A DNA stretch of 64,000 nucleotides from Marinibacterium sp050389775 (GCF_050389775.1 NZ_CP177144.1:3410001-3474000), one strand, 5' to 3'. Counted from the stretch's first letter, positions 29,801 through 38,058 are shown. Made by a program: numbers and translations. Notes: generated by a model not told the origin, from the sequence alone.

Positions 29801-30824
29801 CGGACGGCGTGCCGCCATAGACCGGCCGGTCGTCGACCCGGGCGATCAGGTCGGCGTCGAACCGGCCCAGCCCCGAGACCGACCAGGGCATGCCCTCGCC
29901 ATCCATCTCCTGCTGTTCGACCTTGGGCTGCAACCGGCATTCGCCACAGCGCAGGTCGTCACCGAACCAGCAGACCACCATCGACACCGACTTGCAGCCC
30001 GGCAATTCGCCTTCGAGCGCCTCGGCCGTATAGGCCATGTCGGTGACCGTCGAGACGGCGTTGAGGTTGGCCACCCGGCGTTCGCCGAACTCGGTCTTCA
30101 GGTAAACCGGCGTCGTGGCCAGGGCGTATTCGCCGGTGCCCGGGATCAGAGCCACCGCCCGGGCGGCATGTTCGGGGTCGTCGTCGTGGAAATCCGATCC
30201 GGGCTGTTCACCGCGGATCACCTCGAACGAGAATTGCGGCACCCGGTTGCCATAGGGTTCCAGCGCCAGGTCTTCCATCACGACGTAGGCCGTGCCGCGA
30301 TAGGCCGGCACCATGCCCTCGCCCTCGATCGCCTCCATCACCGGGTCCGGCAGCTGGTCGGGCGTGCCGGTATAGACCCGCATGTTGAGATCCTCGCGCG
30401 GCACTTCCTCGCCATCGGCCCAGACCCGCGAGACCCGTTCGATCTCGCCCTCGCAGATGGCAATCGCAATCGACACCGAATAGCTGTAGCGCGTCGTCTT
30501 GGGCGCCTTGGGCATGCCCTTGCCCCCGCCCGAGGTCGATGCGCTTTCCTGGAAATCCGAAGCCCAGATGACCTGGCCGCCCACGCGCATGCGGCCATAG
30601 ACCTGGGTGATCGGCTGGCCGTCGCTGGCATTGGTCAGGCGGAACCGGTCGACCTTGCCCGTCTCGACCGGATCGGCCCCCGCACCCAGCAGCGACTGGT
30701 CGATCACCCGGCCGATGGTCGCGCCCACGGCCCGGCCCAGCACGGCCGTCGACAGGCCGGCCACGGTGCCCCCCAGGGACCCGCCGATGGCGGCGCCTGC
30801 CGCCGAAAGTAGGATAGTCGCCAT
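26886..30824 (-). CDS. GTA g15, tail-tip 'megatron' host-specificity protein
   Basis: 1312 residues. Phage-tail host-interaction protein of GTA particles, with the GTA-specific TIM-barrel/glycosidase-like central domain (VEAFCIGSEMRSLTQIRGA, then FIGIDNYMPLSDWRE, and ELGCAAVDKGTNQPNKF) and beta-rich C-terminal baseplate-like parts. The N-terminus ATILLSAAGAAIGGSLGGTV is glycine-rich, as in tail-fibre hub proteins. The ATG at 30824 shares its A with the g14 stop codon; an open frame going on to 31307 is a shadow through g14. It would form the tip that contacts the recipient cell wall. Confidence 0.93.
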   Translation of the reverse strand: MATILLSAAGAAIGGSLGGTVAGLSTAVLGRAVGATIGRVIDQSLLGAGADPVETGKVDRFRLTNASDGQPITQVYGRMRVGGQVIWASDFQESASTSGGGKGMPKAPKTTRYSYSVSIAIAICEGEIERVSRVWADGEEVPREDLNMRVYTGTPDQLPDPVMEAIEGEGMVPAYRGTAYVVMEDLALEPYGNRVPQFSFEVIRGEQPGSDFHDDDPEHAARAVALIPGTGEYALATTPVYLKTEFGERRVANLNAVSTVTDMAYTAEALEGELPGCKSVSMVVCWFGDDLRCGECRLQPKVEQQEMDGEGMPWSVSGLGRFDADLIARVDDRPVYGGTPSDQAVVEGIRHLRDQGQEVMFYPFILMDQMEGNTLPDPWTGATGQPPLPWRGRVTLSVAPGRADSPDGTIDADIEVGAFFGTASAGDFQVGDGVVTYTGPEEWSLRRFILHYAALCAAAGGVEAFCIGSEMRSLTQIRGAGGFAAVEELRSLAAEVRTILGPDTRLGYAADWSEYFGYQPQDGSGDRYFHLDPLWADPQIDFIGIDNYMPLSDWREGEDHLDAGWGHVYNPEYLAANVEGGEGYDWFYHSDAARAAQIRTPISDGDHDEPWIWRYKDIRNWWANAHHERIGGQRQAAPTAWLPQSKPIWFTELGCAAVDKGTNQPNKFLDPKSSESSLPYFSTGRRDDLIQMQYLRVMLDYWADPARNPMSEEYEGRMLDIDRSFIWAWDARPFPVFPNNGDLWSDGANYRRGHWISGRIGGRSLASVVAEICRRAGLTAYDVSELWGYVRGYAVEDVGDARQALQPLMLRYGFDAVERDGVLKFVLRDGRGAVAVEADELAESADVPGRLEQRREAEAELAGRVRLRFVEAEANHDIVAEEAVLPDDATHAVTANDLPMSMTRAEGRAVAERWLAEARVARDTARLALPPSALALGAGDVIRLPVEAGETPALYRVDQVEMTDHQVIEAVRIEPGIYEPSDAPEDLPSLRAFVPPMPVEPLFLDLPLIRGDEVPHAPHLAVTGNPWPGSVAVYASDTDEAYSLSEVIDTRATIGVTETPLDAAPAGLWDNGAALQVRLYSGTLETRPEAALFTGANLMAIGAGSAAGTGNDWELFQFREAELIGPDTYLLTGRLRGQLGTDGIMPDVWPAGSRVVLLDGVPGQIDLAAAARRIARHYRIGPARRGYDDPSYTHVVAAFDGVGLRPYAPCHLAAVPTADGLELSWVRRTRIDGDSWELDDVPLGEDSETYRIRIRAGQTILREATADRQGWSYAAGDLSADLAAGADAWEVAQISQRYGPGPYARCALTEAP

Positions 30825-31294
30825 CAGCCGTCCCTTTCCGGAAATGCGAACCGCGCCACGATGCGCCGGGCCCAGGGGCCGCTCATCGGGCTTTCGACCA
30901 CGCCGCGCCGGTTGTAGGCGTGGATGAACCTCTCGTGGGGCACCGACACGATGCCCAGATGCTTGGCCACCGATCCCGCCCGCATGCGGAACAGGATCAC
31001 GTCGCCCGCCGCCTGGCCGTCGCGGGCCAGCGGCACCAGGTGGGTCAGGGCCGCCGCCCACAGCCGCTCTTCGCCCTGCGGCTCGGACCAATCCATCGAA
31101 TAGGCCGGCACGGCCACCGGTTCGGGCCCCAGCAGATCGCGCCAGATGCCCCTGACCAGGCCCAGGCAATCCGCCCCCGCACCCCGGCATGACGCCTGGT
31201 GGCGGTAGGGCGTGCCGATCCAGCCGCGTGCCGCCTCCACCACCCTTGTGCCCACCGTATCCACCGTGCCTGCCACCGCCGCCGATCCCGTCAT
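30824..31294 (-). CDS. GTA g14, NlpC/P60-type tail peptidase
   Basis: 156 residues. NlpC/P60 cysteine peptidase: catalytic C43 in GADCLGLVRG, H112 in VAKHLGIV and a following polar residue. In GTA particles it is the tail-tip enzyme that locally opens the peptidoglycan of the recipient during DNA entry. RHQASCRGAGADCLG is the family motif. It overlaps g13 upstream by 4 bp and g15 downstream by one base. Confidence 0.93.
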   Translation of the reverse strand: MTGSAAVAGTVDTVGTRVVEAARGWIGTPYRHQASCRGAGADCLGLVRGIWRDLLGPEPVAVPAYSMDWSEPQGEERLWAAALTHLVPLARDGQAAGDVILFRMRAGSVAKHLGIVSVPHERFIHAYNRRGVVESPMSGPWARRIVARFAFPERDG

Positions 31295-32178
31295 CGCCGG
31301 CTGCCACCCGTGTTGGGCCGGGTCGATTTCGGCACGGCCATCACCCAGTCTTCGCCCGGAATGTCGGGAAAGCCCTGGAAGTTCAGCAGGTTGTTGAACT
31401 TCAGCCGGCAGGTTTCAAACCGCTTGTCGCAACCTGCGACCAGCCTGACCCGGTCACCGGCCACCACCGGCGCGCGCATCGGCTCCCAGGTCTCGATCAC
31501 CCGCCCGCCGTCGCGCGCCACGTCGCGCTTGATCGCCGCCCACAGGCCCTGGGCCGCGCCGCTCAGCACTTCCAGCCGCCCGCGCGTGAACCAATCGGCG
31601 TCGAACCCGTCCAGGTCGGGCCAGCGGAAGAACCGCGCCTCTTCGACCTCGGCCACCTCGCGTTCGGTGGCATAGCCCGGCTGACCGGTGTCGAACCGGC
31701 AGGCCCGGTCGCCCAGAACGGCGGTGCAGGGTTTCTGATAGACCCGCCCCAGCGGCCGGTTCAGCGCCGCCGTCAGCCCGCGCAGTTCGGCCGTGAACGC
31801 CCCGCCCGTCCGCCGCATCTCGCCGATGGTGCCCCGGAACTGCAACCAGCGCACCTCCGGGTCGGCCCAGTTGACCAGCCAGGCCCGCAGTTCGGCATTG
31901 TCGAACCGCCCGGCCTCGATATCCGCCTCGGTCACCGCCGCATCGCTCAGCGCGCCAAGCGCCTCGGTGTTGTCGACCGACAGGCCCGTCGATTGCTGCA
32001 ACGCCCGGGCCGACAGGCCGGTATCGGCCTTGAAGTCGATACCCTCGAAGGCCAGCCCGCAATCGTGATCGGTAAAGCCAAAGGTCACGCCGTCGCGCCG
32101 GGTCAGCGCCCAGCACCGCGCCAGCGTCGTCAGCCCGCTTTCCACGTGGGCCCGAAATGCCGCATCCATCCCCGCCAT
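31291..32178 (-). CDS. GTA g13, tail hub protein (DUF2163)
   Basis: 295 residues. DUF2163/BR0599-type hub protein at the end of the tail tube. TFGFTDHDCGLAFEGIDF and DNTEALGALSDAAVTEADI are typical. Four cysteines, C151 and C160 (KPCTAVLGDRAC) and C250 and C257 (GCDKRFETC), have the arrangement expected for a [4Fe-4S] site, as known for lambda gpL. The ATG at 32178 overlaps the g12 stop by one base; MDAAF nine bases later is an alternative. Confidence 0.92.
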   Translation of the reverse strand: MAGMDAAFRAHVESGLTTLARCWALTRRDGVTFGFTDHDCGLAFEGIDFKADTGLSARALQQSTGLSVDNTEALGALSDAAVTEADIEAGRFDNAELRAWLVNWADPEVRWLQFRGTIGEMRRTGGAFTAELRGLTAALNRPLGRVYQKPCTAVLGDRACRFDTGQPGYATEREVAEVEEARFFRWPDLDGFDADWFTRGRLEVLSGAAQGLWAAIKRDVARDGGRVIETWEPMRAPVVAGDRVRLVAGCDKRFETCRLKFNNLLNFQGFPDIPGEDWVMAVPKSTRPNTGGSRR

Positions 32179-32810
32179 CAGACCCGCACCTCGACCACCG
32201 GCACGTTGGGCGCATCCCCGGCCTGGAACGATGCCACCGAGGTCTGGATGCGGTCGGTGTCGAACCGCACCGGCACGTCGAATTCGAACCCGGCCAGGAT
32301 CTGCTGTCCCGGCGCCGGCGGATGGGCCAGGATCACCTGGCCCGTGGCCGTGTCGAGCGTATAGTCGATGCCCTCCTGCAGCTCGTCCTGTTCGATGCCC
32401 AGCCGCACCGTGCCGGCCACCGGCTTGGCGATCGGCCGGGCATAGGTGAAGGCCCCCGACCGATAGGTCTTGGCCAGCTGGAACTGGCGGCTGACCCCGT
32501 CCGACAGGGCCACGACCTGGTCGGTAAAGGCCGGCGCCGCACTGGCCGCGCAGGACTTGTAATCCGACCAATCCTTCCAGCGGAACCCGTACATCTGCCC
32601 GCGCCTGGCCTCGAAAAAGGCAATCAGCGTCTCGATATCGTCCAGCGAGCGCATGCCCAGCCCGGCGTCATAGCGCCGGCGGGAATGGGCCCAGGGCGTG
32701 TTGCGCTCTTCGAACCCGTTGGCCAGCGTCACCACGTCGGTGCGCCGCTCGGGCCCCCCGACCGAGCCGAAGCTCAGCGAGGCGGGAAAGCGGACTTCGT
32801 GGAAATTCAT
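32178..32810 (-). CDS. GTA g12, distal tail protein (DUF2460)
   Basis: 210 residues. The start MNFHEVRFPASLSFGSVGGP, the central YGFRWKDWSDYKSC and the C-terminal ILAGFEFDVPVRFDTD identify the DUF2460/TIGR02217 family. In the R. capsulatus particle this protein forms the distal tail ring that joins tube and hub. AGGAGGG precedes the start, and 12 bp separate it from g11. Confidence 0.93.
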   Translation of the reverse strand: MNFHEVRFPASLSFGSVGGPERRTDVVTLANGFEERNTPWAHSRRRYDAGLGMRSLDDIETLIAFFEARRGQMYGFRWKDWSDYKSCAASAAPAFTDQVVALSDGVSRQFQLAKTYRSGAFTYARPIAKPVAGTVRLGIEQDELQEGIDYTLDTATGQVILAHPPAPGQQILAGFEFDVPVRFDTDRIQTSVASFQAGDAPNVPVVEVRV

Positions 32811-32822
32811 CGGGATCCCTCC

Positions 32823-33482
32823 TCAGCGATTGCGATTGCCACGGCTCAGCGCGCGGCTCATCTGCGCGGCGATCTGGCCCTGGCTGCGCTGGAAGCTCTG
32901 CGCGTCCGGCGTCTGGATGTTCATCACCACGTTGACCGTGCCCCCGCCGCCGCCACGCACGCCCAGCTTGCCGTCGGGGCCGCGCGCCAGCGGCATGATC
33001 GCCTCGGGCCCGGCCTCGCCCATCAGCCCCATGCCCCCGCGCATCGGAAAGCCCACCGGGCTCGACACCACCCCGCCGCTGGCAAAGGGCGTCACCCGCC
33101 CGCCCGCAAAGGCCCCGCCATTGGCAAAGGGCAAGGCCGCGTTCACCAGGCTGCCGACACCGCTGGCCAACAGCCCGCCGACATGGTCGGTCACCGGTTT
33201 CATCGCCGCGGAATAGGTCGTCTGGATCATGGATTGCGCCACCGTGTTCAGCGCATCGGACAGTTTCATCCCGTCAAAGATCACCCCGTCAAAGGCCCGC
33301 CGCAAGCCCTTGGACATCCCCCGTTCCAGCCCGGCAATCCCCGCGCCGGTGGCCGCGAAGGCCGCGTTGACCCGGCGCAGCTCGCTGTCGAAACTTGCCG
33401 CCATGCCGGCGGCATTGCCCAGGCTGTCGCCAAGCGCCTCGGCCTGGTCATCCAGCGCCTCGATCCCGTCCAGATCCGTCAT
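32823..33482 (-). CDS. GTA g11, tape measure protein
   Basis: 219 residues, short as expected for the short GTA tail. The N-terminal half is helical; the C-terminal half has the glycine-rich tape-measure ending, FANGGAFAGGRVTPFASGG, then GLMGEAGPEAIMPLARG. It sets tail length and is likely ejected with DNA. Its start overlaps the preceding small gene by 35 bp in another frame, the usual arrangement after tail chaperones. Confidence 0.92.
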   Translation of the reverse strand: MTDLDGIEALDDQAEALGDSLGNAAGMAASFDSELRRVNAAFAATGAGIAGLERGMSKGLRRAFDGVIFDGMKLSDALNTVAQSMIQTTYSAAMKPVTDHVGGLLASGVGSLVNAALPFANGGAFAGGRVTPFASGGVVSSPVGFPMRGGMGLMGEAGPEAIMPLARGPDGKLGVRGGGGGTVNVVMNIQTPDAQSFQRSQGQIAAQMSRALSRGNRNR

Positions 33483-33681
33483 CCTCGCCTTCCTTCACTT
33501 GGTCCGGGTAGGCCGCCAGAAGCGCGTCCAGACCCGCACGGTTGAGCGGAGCCGCCGCCCCGGTCTGCCCCAGCAACAGCCGCAATTCGGCCGGGGTCAG
33601 CGCCCAGAACTCGGCCGGTTTCAGGCCCAGCCCCAGCATGCCGGCCCGCATCATCGCGGGCCAGTCCAGCCGCGTGGTCAC
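33448..33681 (-). CDS. GTA g10.1, tail assembly chaperone
   Basis: 77 residues. The family (TIGR02216-like) is recognised by DWPAMMRAGMLGLGLKP and EFWALTPAELRLLLG. These small proteins follow the tube gene and precede the tape measure, chaperoning tail assembly. 4-bp overlap with g10 and 35-bp overlap with g11 suggest coupled translation. Confidence 0.85.
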   Translation of the reverse strand: MTTRLDWPAMMRAGMLGLGLKPAEFWALTPAELRLLLGQTGAAAPLNRAGLDALLAAYPDQVKEGEDDGSGRDRGAG

Positions 33682-33998
33682 GTCGTCTCGGGCAGGACAA
33701 AGGCCCGGGCCAGCAGCTCGGCCGCCGCGCGTGCCGCCACCATCGGTCCGCCCTCGATATCAGCCCGGCCCAGCTCGGCCGCACCGATCTCGTGGCCACC
33801 GCCCCGCAACCCGGCAGCCAGCAGCACCAGCACGTCACGCGCCGTGAAACCGCCACCTTCGAACCGCCGGACCATCTCGACCAGCGATCCCTCGCCCAGG
33901 GCGCTTTCCAGCTCGGCCAGCGCGCCCAGCGTCAGCTTCATCACCCGCGGCTGCCCGTCGATCACCAGGGCAACCTCCCCCGTCCAGGGATTGGCCAT
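33678..33998 (-). CDS. GTA g10, tail assembly chaperone/GTA-specific protein
   Basis: 106 residues. MANPWTGEVALVIDGQPRVM, then LTLGALAELESALG and FTARDVLVLLAAGLRGGG are typical of the GTA family protein between tail tube and tape measure genes. It is probably the first half of a split chaperone pair with g10.1. 3 bp after g9. Confidence 0.9.
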   Translation of the reverse strand: MANPWTGEVALVIDGQPRVMKLTLGALAELESALGEGSLVEMVRRFEGGGFTARDVLVLLAAGLRGGGHEIGAAELGRADIEGGPMVAARAAAELLARAFVLPETT

Positions 33999-34001
33999 GG
34001 C

Positions 34002-34415
34002 TCAGGCCGCCGAGAAGGTCAGCGCCCCGGCACTGGCCATCGCCAGCTCGTAGGTCGCCTCGCCGTCATGGGTGCCGGCATATTCGATCGAGGTCACCTG
34101 AAAGGCCCCCTCGACAATGCCGAAATCGGGGATGATCACCTGGAAGTCCGGAGTGATCCCGTCAAAGAAGATCTGCCGGGCCCGTTCGTCGGTCGTATCG
34201 TCGCGGAACACGCCCGACCCCGAGATCGCCGCCGATTTCACCCCGGCCCCCGACAGCAGCTCGCGCCATCCGCCCTGGCTTTCCAGGCTGGTCACGTCGA
34301 CGCTTTCGGCGTTGAAGCTGATCCGCGTCGCCCGCAGGCCCGCCAGCGTTTCGAACTGACCGCCGCCGGTCATGTCCACCTTGATCAAAAGATCCTTGCC
34401 GTTCTGGGCAACCAT
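34002..34415 (-). CDS. GTA g9, major tail tube protein
   Basis: 137 residues. MVAQNGKDLLIKVDMTG, then ATRISFNAESVDVTSLES and SGSGVFRDD are the signature of the TP901-1-like major tail protein of GTAs; it forms the tail tube. The start at 34415 is supported by GGGAGAA 7 nt upstream, while the open frame continues into g8's end without a ribosome binding site. Confidence 0.93.
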   Translation of the reverse strand: MVAQNGKDLLIKVDMTGGGQFETLAGLRATRISFNAESVDVTSLESQGGWRELLSGAGVKSAAISGSGVFRDDTTDERARQIFFDGITPDFQVIIPDFGIVEGAFQVTSIEYAGTHDGEATYELAMASAGALTFSAA

Positions 34416-34441
34416 CGTATTTCTCCCGTTCCAATAGGGGG

Positions 34442-34855
34442 TTAGTCGTCTTGCACCCGGGCGCGGAACCGCAGGTCGATCCGCCGGATCCGCTCTGCCT
34501 GGCCGGTCCGCCGGGCCGAGGCCCGTTCGAACCACAGGCCCACCAGCCGGCCCCGGTCCAGCGCCGGGCTGGCGCCGTTCAGCGCATCGCCCACCGCCGC
34601 GGCCACCGTCTTGACCGTCGCAAAGCCCTCGGCCTCGCTGATCACCGACACCGTGAACCGGTGCACCGCGCCCGGCCCCGTCCCGTCGGACCGGTCGCGC
34701 ACCTCTTCGGGGCCGATCGCCACGTAGGTCGGCGGCACCGGCCCGCTGGGCACCGTGTCGAACACCCCGGTGCCGATCAGCCCGGCCAGCGCCGGATCGG
34801 TCACCAGCAGCTCATAGACCGCCTTCTGCAGGGCGGCCGCCACGCCATAGCTCAT
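34442..34855 (-). CDS. GTA g8, tail terminator protein (DUF3168)
   Basis: 137 residues. DUF3168: YGVAAALQKAVYELLVTDPAL, written in part as AALQKAVYELLVTDPAL, then GTGVFDTVP, PPTYVAIGPEE and RRIDLRFRARV. Tail terminator at the head-proximal end of the tube. The ATG at 34855 overlaps the g7 stop by 4 bp. Confidence 0.92.
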   Translation of the reverse strand: MSYGVAAALQKAVYELLVTDPALAGLIGTGVFDTVPSGPVPPTYVAIGPEEVRDRSDGTGPGAVHRFTVSVISEAEGFATVKTVAAAVGDALNGASPALDRGRLVGLWFERASARRTGQAERIRRIDLRFRARVQDD

Positions 34856-35190
34856 GTGGCCACCTCCTCGTCGGCGAAACAGACCAGGTAGCGCCCGGCC
34901 GCGTCCTCTTCGGCCACCGCCCGGATGGCAAAGACCCGGGCGCCCTCGCGGAACCGCTGGTCGGGGCGCGGCCGGGCGTCGCTGCCCATGGGCGCCGCGC
35001 GCACCACGATGCGATAGGACATCTGCGAGACCGGCAGCCCCGCCTGGGCCCGCTCCCGCCCCGACCGGGCGGCCACCTCGGCCCATAGCGTGCCCAGCTC
35101 GACCCAGCTGCGCGACAGGCCCCCGGCGCCATCGGCCGCCATGTCGGGGCTTTCCAGCACCAGCTTGCGGTTCAGCCGCGGCCGGTTCAT
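34852..35190 (-). CDS. GTA g7, head-tail stopper
   Basis: 112 residues. Head-closure family (SPP1 gp16-like): LNRKLVLESPDMAADGAGG, LGTLWAEVAARSGRE and RFREGARVFAIRAV. In the particle it is the stopper between adaptor and tail. Overlaps g6 by 4 bp and g8 by 4 bp. Confidence 0.92.
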   Translation of the reverse strand: MNRPRLNRKLVLESPDMAADGAGGLSRSWVELGTLWAEVAARSGRERAQAGLPVSQMSYRIVVRAAPMGSDARPRPDQRFREGARVFAIRAVAEEDAAGRYLVCFADEEVAT

Positions 35191-35786
35191 TGCCCGGCCC
35201 CCAGGGTCAGGCGCAGCGGGCGGTAGCGCTGGATCAGGCTGGTCACGCCGAACGGCATGCAGCCGTCGCTCAGCGCCGTGTCGTCGCGGTATTCATAATA
35301 ATGCGTGGCCAGCATCAGCACCGCATGGGCCAGGTCCGCCGGCAGTCCGGCCCAATCCGCCGCCATGCCCGCCGAAAAGCGCAGCACAACCGAACCGTTG
35401 GTCGGCACATGCGGCAGCAGCGTGCCCTTGGGCCGCAGAACCGGCCGGTGGGTATCGGCCTCGATCCGCACCAGGCCCGGCGCCAGGACAACCTCGTCGC
35501 CATCGCCCTCGATGGACCGGATCTCGGTGATCGCGCCCACCGGCGCCACCGGAAAGACCTCGCCCAGGGCATTGTGCCATTCGTAGATGGTCCAGGCCCA
35601 GTCGCGCACCAGCAGGGCCTTGCCCGTCCGCGCCTCGATGGCCGCGATGGCCGCGCGCAGGAAGGTGATCAGCGTCTGATCCTGAAGGCTGTCATCCGCA
35701 AAGCCGGTCCCGACCTTCAGATGCGCCTTGAATTCCTCCACCGGCAGCGCCGCATCGGCAAAGGTGGTCTCCTCGATCAACATCAT
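35187..35786 (-). CDS. GTA g6, head-tail adaptor
   Basis: 199 residues. Adaptor (gp6/HK97 type): LPVEEFKAHLKVG, FLRAAIAAIEARTGKAL, and AHAVLMLATHYYEYRDD. It sits under the portal ring. It is preceded by a 250-bp spacer without a gene (repeat array D), unlike the tight spacing elsewhere in the cluster, so it may have its own promoter or be fed by read-through. Confidence 0.92.
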   Translation of the reverse strand: MMLIEETTFADAALPVEEFKAHLKVGTGFADDSLQDQTLITFLRAAIAAIEARTGKALLVRDWAWTIYEWHNALGEVFPVAPVGAITEIRSIEGDGDEVVLAPGLVRIEADTHRPVLRPKGTLLPHVPTNGSVVLRFSAGMAADWAGLPADLAHAVLMLATHYYEYRDDTALSDGCMPFGVTSLIQRYRPLRLTLGAGQ

Positions 35787-35811
35787 GCATTACTCCGCGC
35801 GTTGCATCCCG

Positions 35812-35925
35812 CCCCGGGTCCCGGCCGGCGCGTCCCGGGCTGTCCCGGCCCGGTTCGGTTCCGGCCCGGCAATCCCCGGCCCGGCCGTCTTCCGGCCCGG
35901 TCACGGGCCCTTCACCCTCAGGCGG
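35812..35925. repeat. Decayed GC-rich tandem repeat between g6 and g5
   Basis: A run of about five imperfect 15-22 bp units sharing TCCCGGCC/CCGGCCCGG cores (CCCGGGTCCCGGCC, CCCGGGCTGTCCCGGCC, CGGTTCCGGCCCGGC, CCCCGGCCCGGCCGT, CCGGCCCGGTCACGG). Together with flanking GC-rich DNA it fills the only sizeable spacer inside the head genes. Confidence 0.55.
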
Positions 35926-36036
35926 GCACGCGCCGCTCCACGCCGCTCGGACGGAGGGAAGCAGCTGGACGACGTGAAGCACCTTCCGACACGCGCCCGC
36001 CTGGTGGGGCCGGTCACCCGGCCCCGTCTTCGCCGC

Positions 36037-37218
36037 TTACGACGTGGCGAATTTCAGCAGCTTGATCGCCGCAAAGTCCGACACGTCACCGCCCACGCGC
36101 TTGGTCGCGTAGAACAGTACATGCGGCTTGGCGCTGAACGGATCGCGCAGGATGCGCAGGTCGGGGCGTTCGGCAATGGTGTAGCCGGCGGTGAAATCGC
36201 CAAAGGCGATCGAGAACGACCCGGTGGCGACGTCCGGCATGTCCTCGGCGATCAGCACCCGGTAGCCCAGCAGCCGCGCCGGCTCGCCGGCGGCCAGCCC
36301 GTCGGCCCACAGGAACCGCCCGTCGCCGTCCTTCAGCTTGCGCACCACGCCGGCGGTCTTCGAATTCATCACGAAGGTGCCATTGGCCCGGTATTGCGCG
36401 CCAAGCGCATAGACCAGCTCGATGATCGCATCGCCCGTGCCGACCCCGCCATCGACCCCCGTCGGCACGTAGCCGATCGAATCCCAGGCCCAGCTGTCGT
36501 TGTCGACCTTGGTGTGGGTCAGCATGCCCCGCGGCTTGTCGGTGCCATCGCCCGAGATGAACGCCGCCGCCTCGGCCCGCGCGAACTTGTCGGCAATGCG
36601 CCCGGCCAGCCAGCCCTCGATGTCAAAGGCGCTGTCGTCCAGCAGCCGCTGCGACGCCTTGGGCAATGCGCTCAGCTCGTGCAGCGGAATGGTGATCCGG
36701 TCGATCACCGGGCTGTCGGTCTCGCTCACCGAGCCGGTCTCGGTCGCCCAGCCCGCACCCACGTCGGTATGGTCGATCAGCACGTCATAGGACGTTGCCT
36801 CGACATTGACGACCGAGGCCACCGCCCGCAGCGAGGCCGTCGAGGACAGGACCGACTTGATCGCCTCCGAGGTCGCCGGATCGACCAGGTAGCCGCCATC
36901 GCTGTTCACCGCCGTCGACAGCGACTTGCTCTCGAATTCCAGGCCGCGCAGCCCGTCGTCGTCACCGCTGCGCACATAGGCGTCAAAGGCCTTCTGATGC
37001 GGCGCACCGGCATCCGTCGCGCCGGCCAGCTGCGGACGCGCAGCAATTTGAGTTTTACGATCCAGCATGGTCAGTCGCTCTTCCGTCTGTTGCAATTTGG
37101 TTTCGATTTCGGTCTGGAAACCCTTGAATTCGCTCACGAAGCCGGTCACCGCCTGCTTCACCTCGTGAACAAGGGGCATCTCCTCGCCGACCGCAGCCTG
37201 CGCTTCGGTCTTGCTCAT
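36037..37218 (-). CDS. GTA g5, HK97-fold major capsid protein
   Basis: 393 residues. Residues ~1-95 form the helical, charged delta (scaffold) region (MPLVHEVKQAVTGFVSEF) which the protease would remove; the mature part has SLSTAVNSDGGYLVDPATS, the GYLVDP and FISGDGTDKPRGML motifs and a typical C-terminus. It builds the GTA head. The ATG at 37218 has AAGGAAGGAC upstream. Downstream, 250 bp of repeat-rich spacer separate it from g6. Confidence 0.95.
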   Translation of the reverse strand: MSKTEAQAAVGEEMPLVHEVKQAVTGFVSEFKGFQTEIETKLQQTEERLTMLDRKTQIAARPQLAGATDAGAPHQKAFDAYVRSGDDDGLRGLEFESKSLSTAVNSDGGYLVDPATSEAIKSVLSSTASLRAVASVVNVEATSYDVLIDHTDVGAGWATETGSVSETDSPVIDRITIPLHELSALPKASQRLLDDSAFDIEGWLAGRIADKFARAEAAAFISGDGTDKPRGMLTHTKVDNDSWAWDSIGYVPTGVDGGVGTGDAIIELVYALGAQYRANGTFVMNSKTAGVVRKLKDGDGRFLWADGLAAGEPARLLGYRVLIAEDMPDVATGSFSIAFGDFTAGYTIAERPDLRILRDPFSAKPHVLFYATKRVGGDVSDFAAIKLLKFATS

Positions 37219-37255
37219 CGGCCTGTCCTTCCTTTCAGGTGAGGGTTGAAGCGCG

Positions 37256-37813
37256 TCACCGCCGCGCCAGTTCAAGCCGCGCGCCATCGAAGGCCGCCGC
37301 CAATTCGCGCAAGGCGTCCCCGGCCCCGGGCTCGTCGCCCTTGGCCGCCACCCGCGCACTGGGCAGCATCGGAAAGGTCACCAGAGACACTTCCCAAAGC
37401 TCCAGTTCCGTCAGGACCCGCTGGCCCTTGTCGTTCTTGGTCGCGCGCCGGGTCCGATAGCCGATCGACAGCCCGTCGATGGCCCCGGCCTCGATCAGCG
37501 CCCGTGCCTCGCGGCCCTTCTCGACGCTCTCCAGCAGCCGGCCGGACACGAACAGCCCACGGCCATCCTCGCGCACCTCGTCCCAGATGCCGATCGGCTG
37601 GGCAGGGTCGTGCTGCCACAGCATCTTGACCGACCCGCCCCTTGCCTTCAGCGCCGCCAGCGAGGCCGCATAGGCCCCCGCCGCAACCACGTCATTGCCC
37701 TGGTCGGGCGCGCCGAACAGGCTGGCATACCCCGCGATCCGCGTGCCGTCTTCGACCTCGATCGCCTCTCCGAACCGGGCGAACTTGTGCTCCAGCCCCA
37801 TTTCCGTGGTCAT
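37256..37813 (-). CDS. GTA g4, prohead protease
   Basis: 185 residues. HK97 prohead protease fold: GYASLFGAPDQGND, catalytic H68 in LWQHDPAQPIG and S116 in IDGLSIGYRT, then ELWEVSLVTFPMLP. It processes the capsid delta domain. Of two close ATGs, that at 37813 is preferred because AGGAG lies 10 nt upstream (only 2-3 nt from the first). Confidence 0.94.
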   Translation of the reverse strand: MTTEMGLEHKFARFGEAIEVEDGTRIAGYASLFGAPDQGNDVVAAGAYAASLAALKARGGSVKMLWQHDPAQPIGIWDEVREDGRGLFVSGRLLESVEKGREARALIEAGAIDGLSIGYRTRRATKNDKGQRVLTELELWEVSLVTFPMLPSARVAAKGDEPGAGDALRELAAAFDGARLELARR

Positions 37814-37830
37814 CGTCATCTCTCCTGGTT

Positions 37831-38058
37831 TCAGGGGGTTACCGACAGGATCGACTGAAAGGCCTGGGCCAGGATGGCCGCTGCCACCCCGTAGACCGCC
37901 AGCCACAGCCGCTTTTCCAGCCGCGTCATCATGTCCTCGATCCGGTCGAGCCGCTGACACAGCATGTCGTGGTGGATCTGGCAGACCTTCTCATGCGCCT
38001 GCAGCCGCAGCCCCGGGGCACATTCGAAGGTCTCGAAGACGCGCCTGTCGTCAGCCAT
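37831..38058 (-). CDS. GTA g3.5, small membrane-associated protein
   Basis: 75 residues. MADDRRVFETFECAPGLRL, then HEKVCQIHHDMLCQRLDR and a C-terminal hydrophobic helix (LWLAVYGVAAAILAQAF). A gene of this size and place (g3.5) exists in the R. capsulatus GTA cluster. Two Cys/His-rich turns could bind metal. Function not established. It overlaps g3 by 8 bp. Confidence 0.8.
   Translation of the reverse strand: MADDRRVFETFECAPGLRLQAHEKVCQIHHDMLCQRLDRIEDMMTRLEKRLWLAVYGVAAAILAQAFQSILSVTP

Noticed and set aside
27930..30812. A 960-codon plus-strand open frame antisense to GTA g15
   Set aside because: Shadow of g15, no recognisable domain and wrong strand for the operon.
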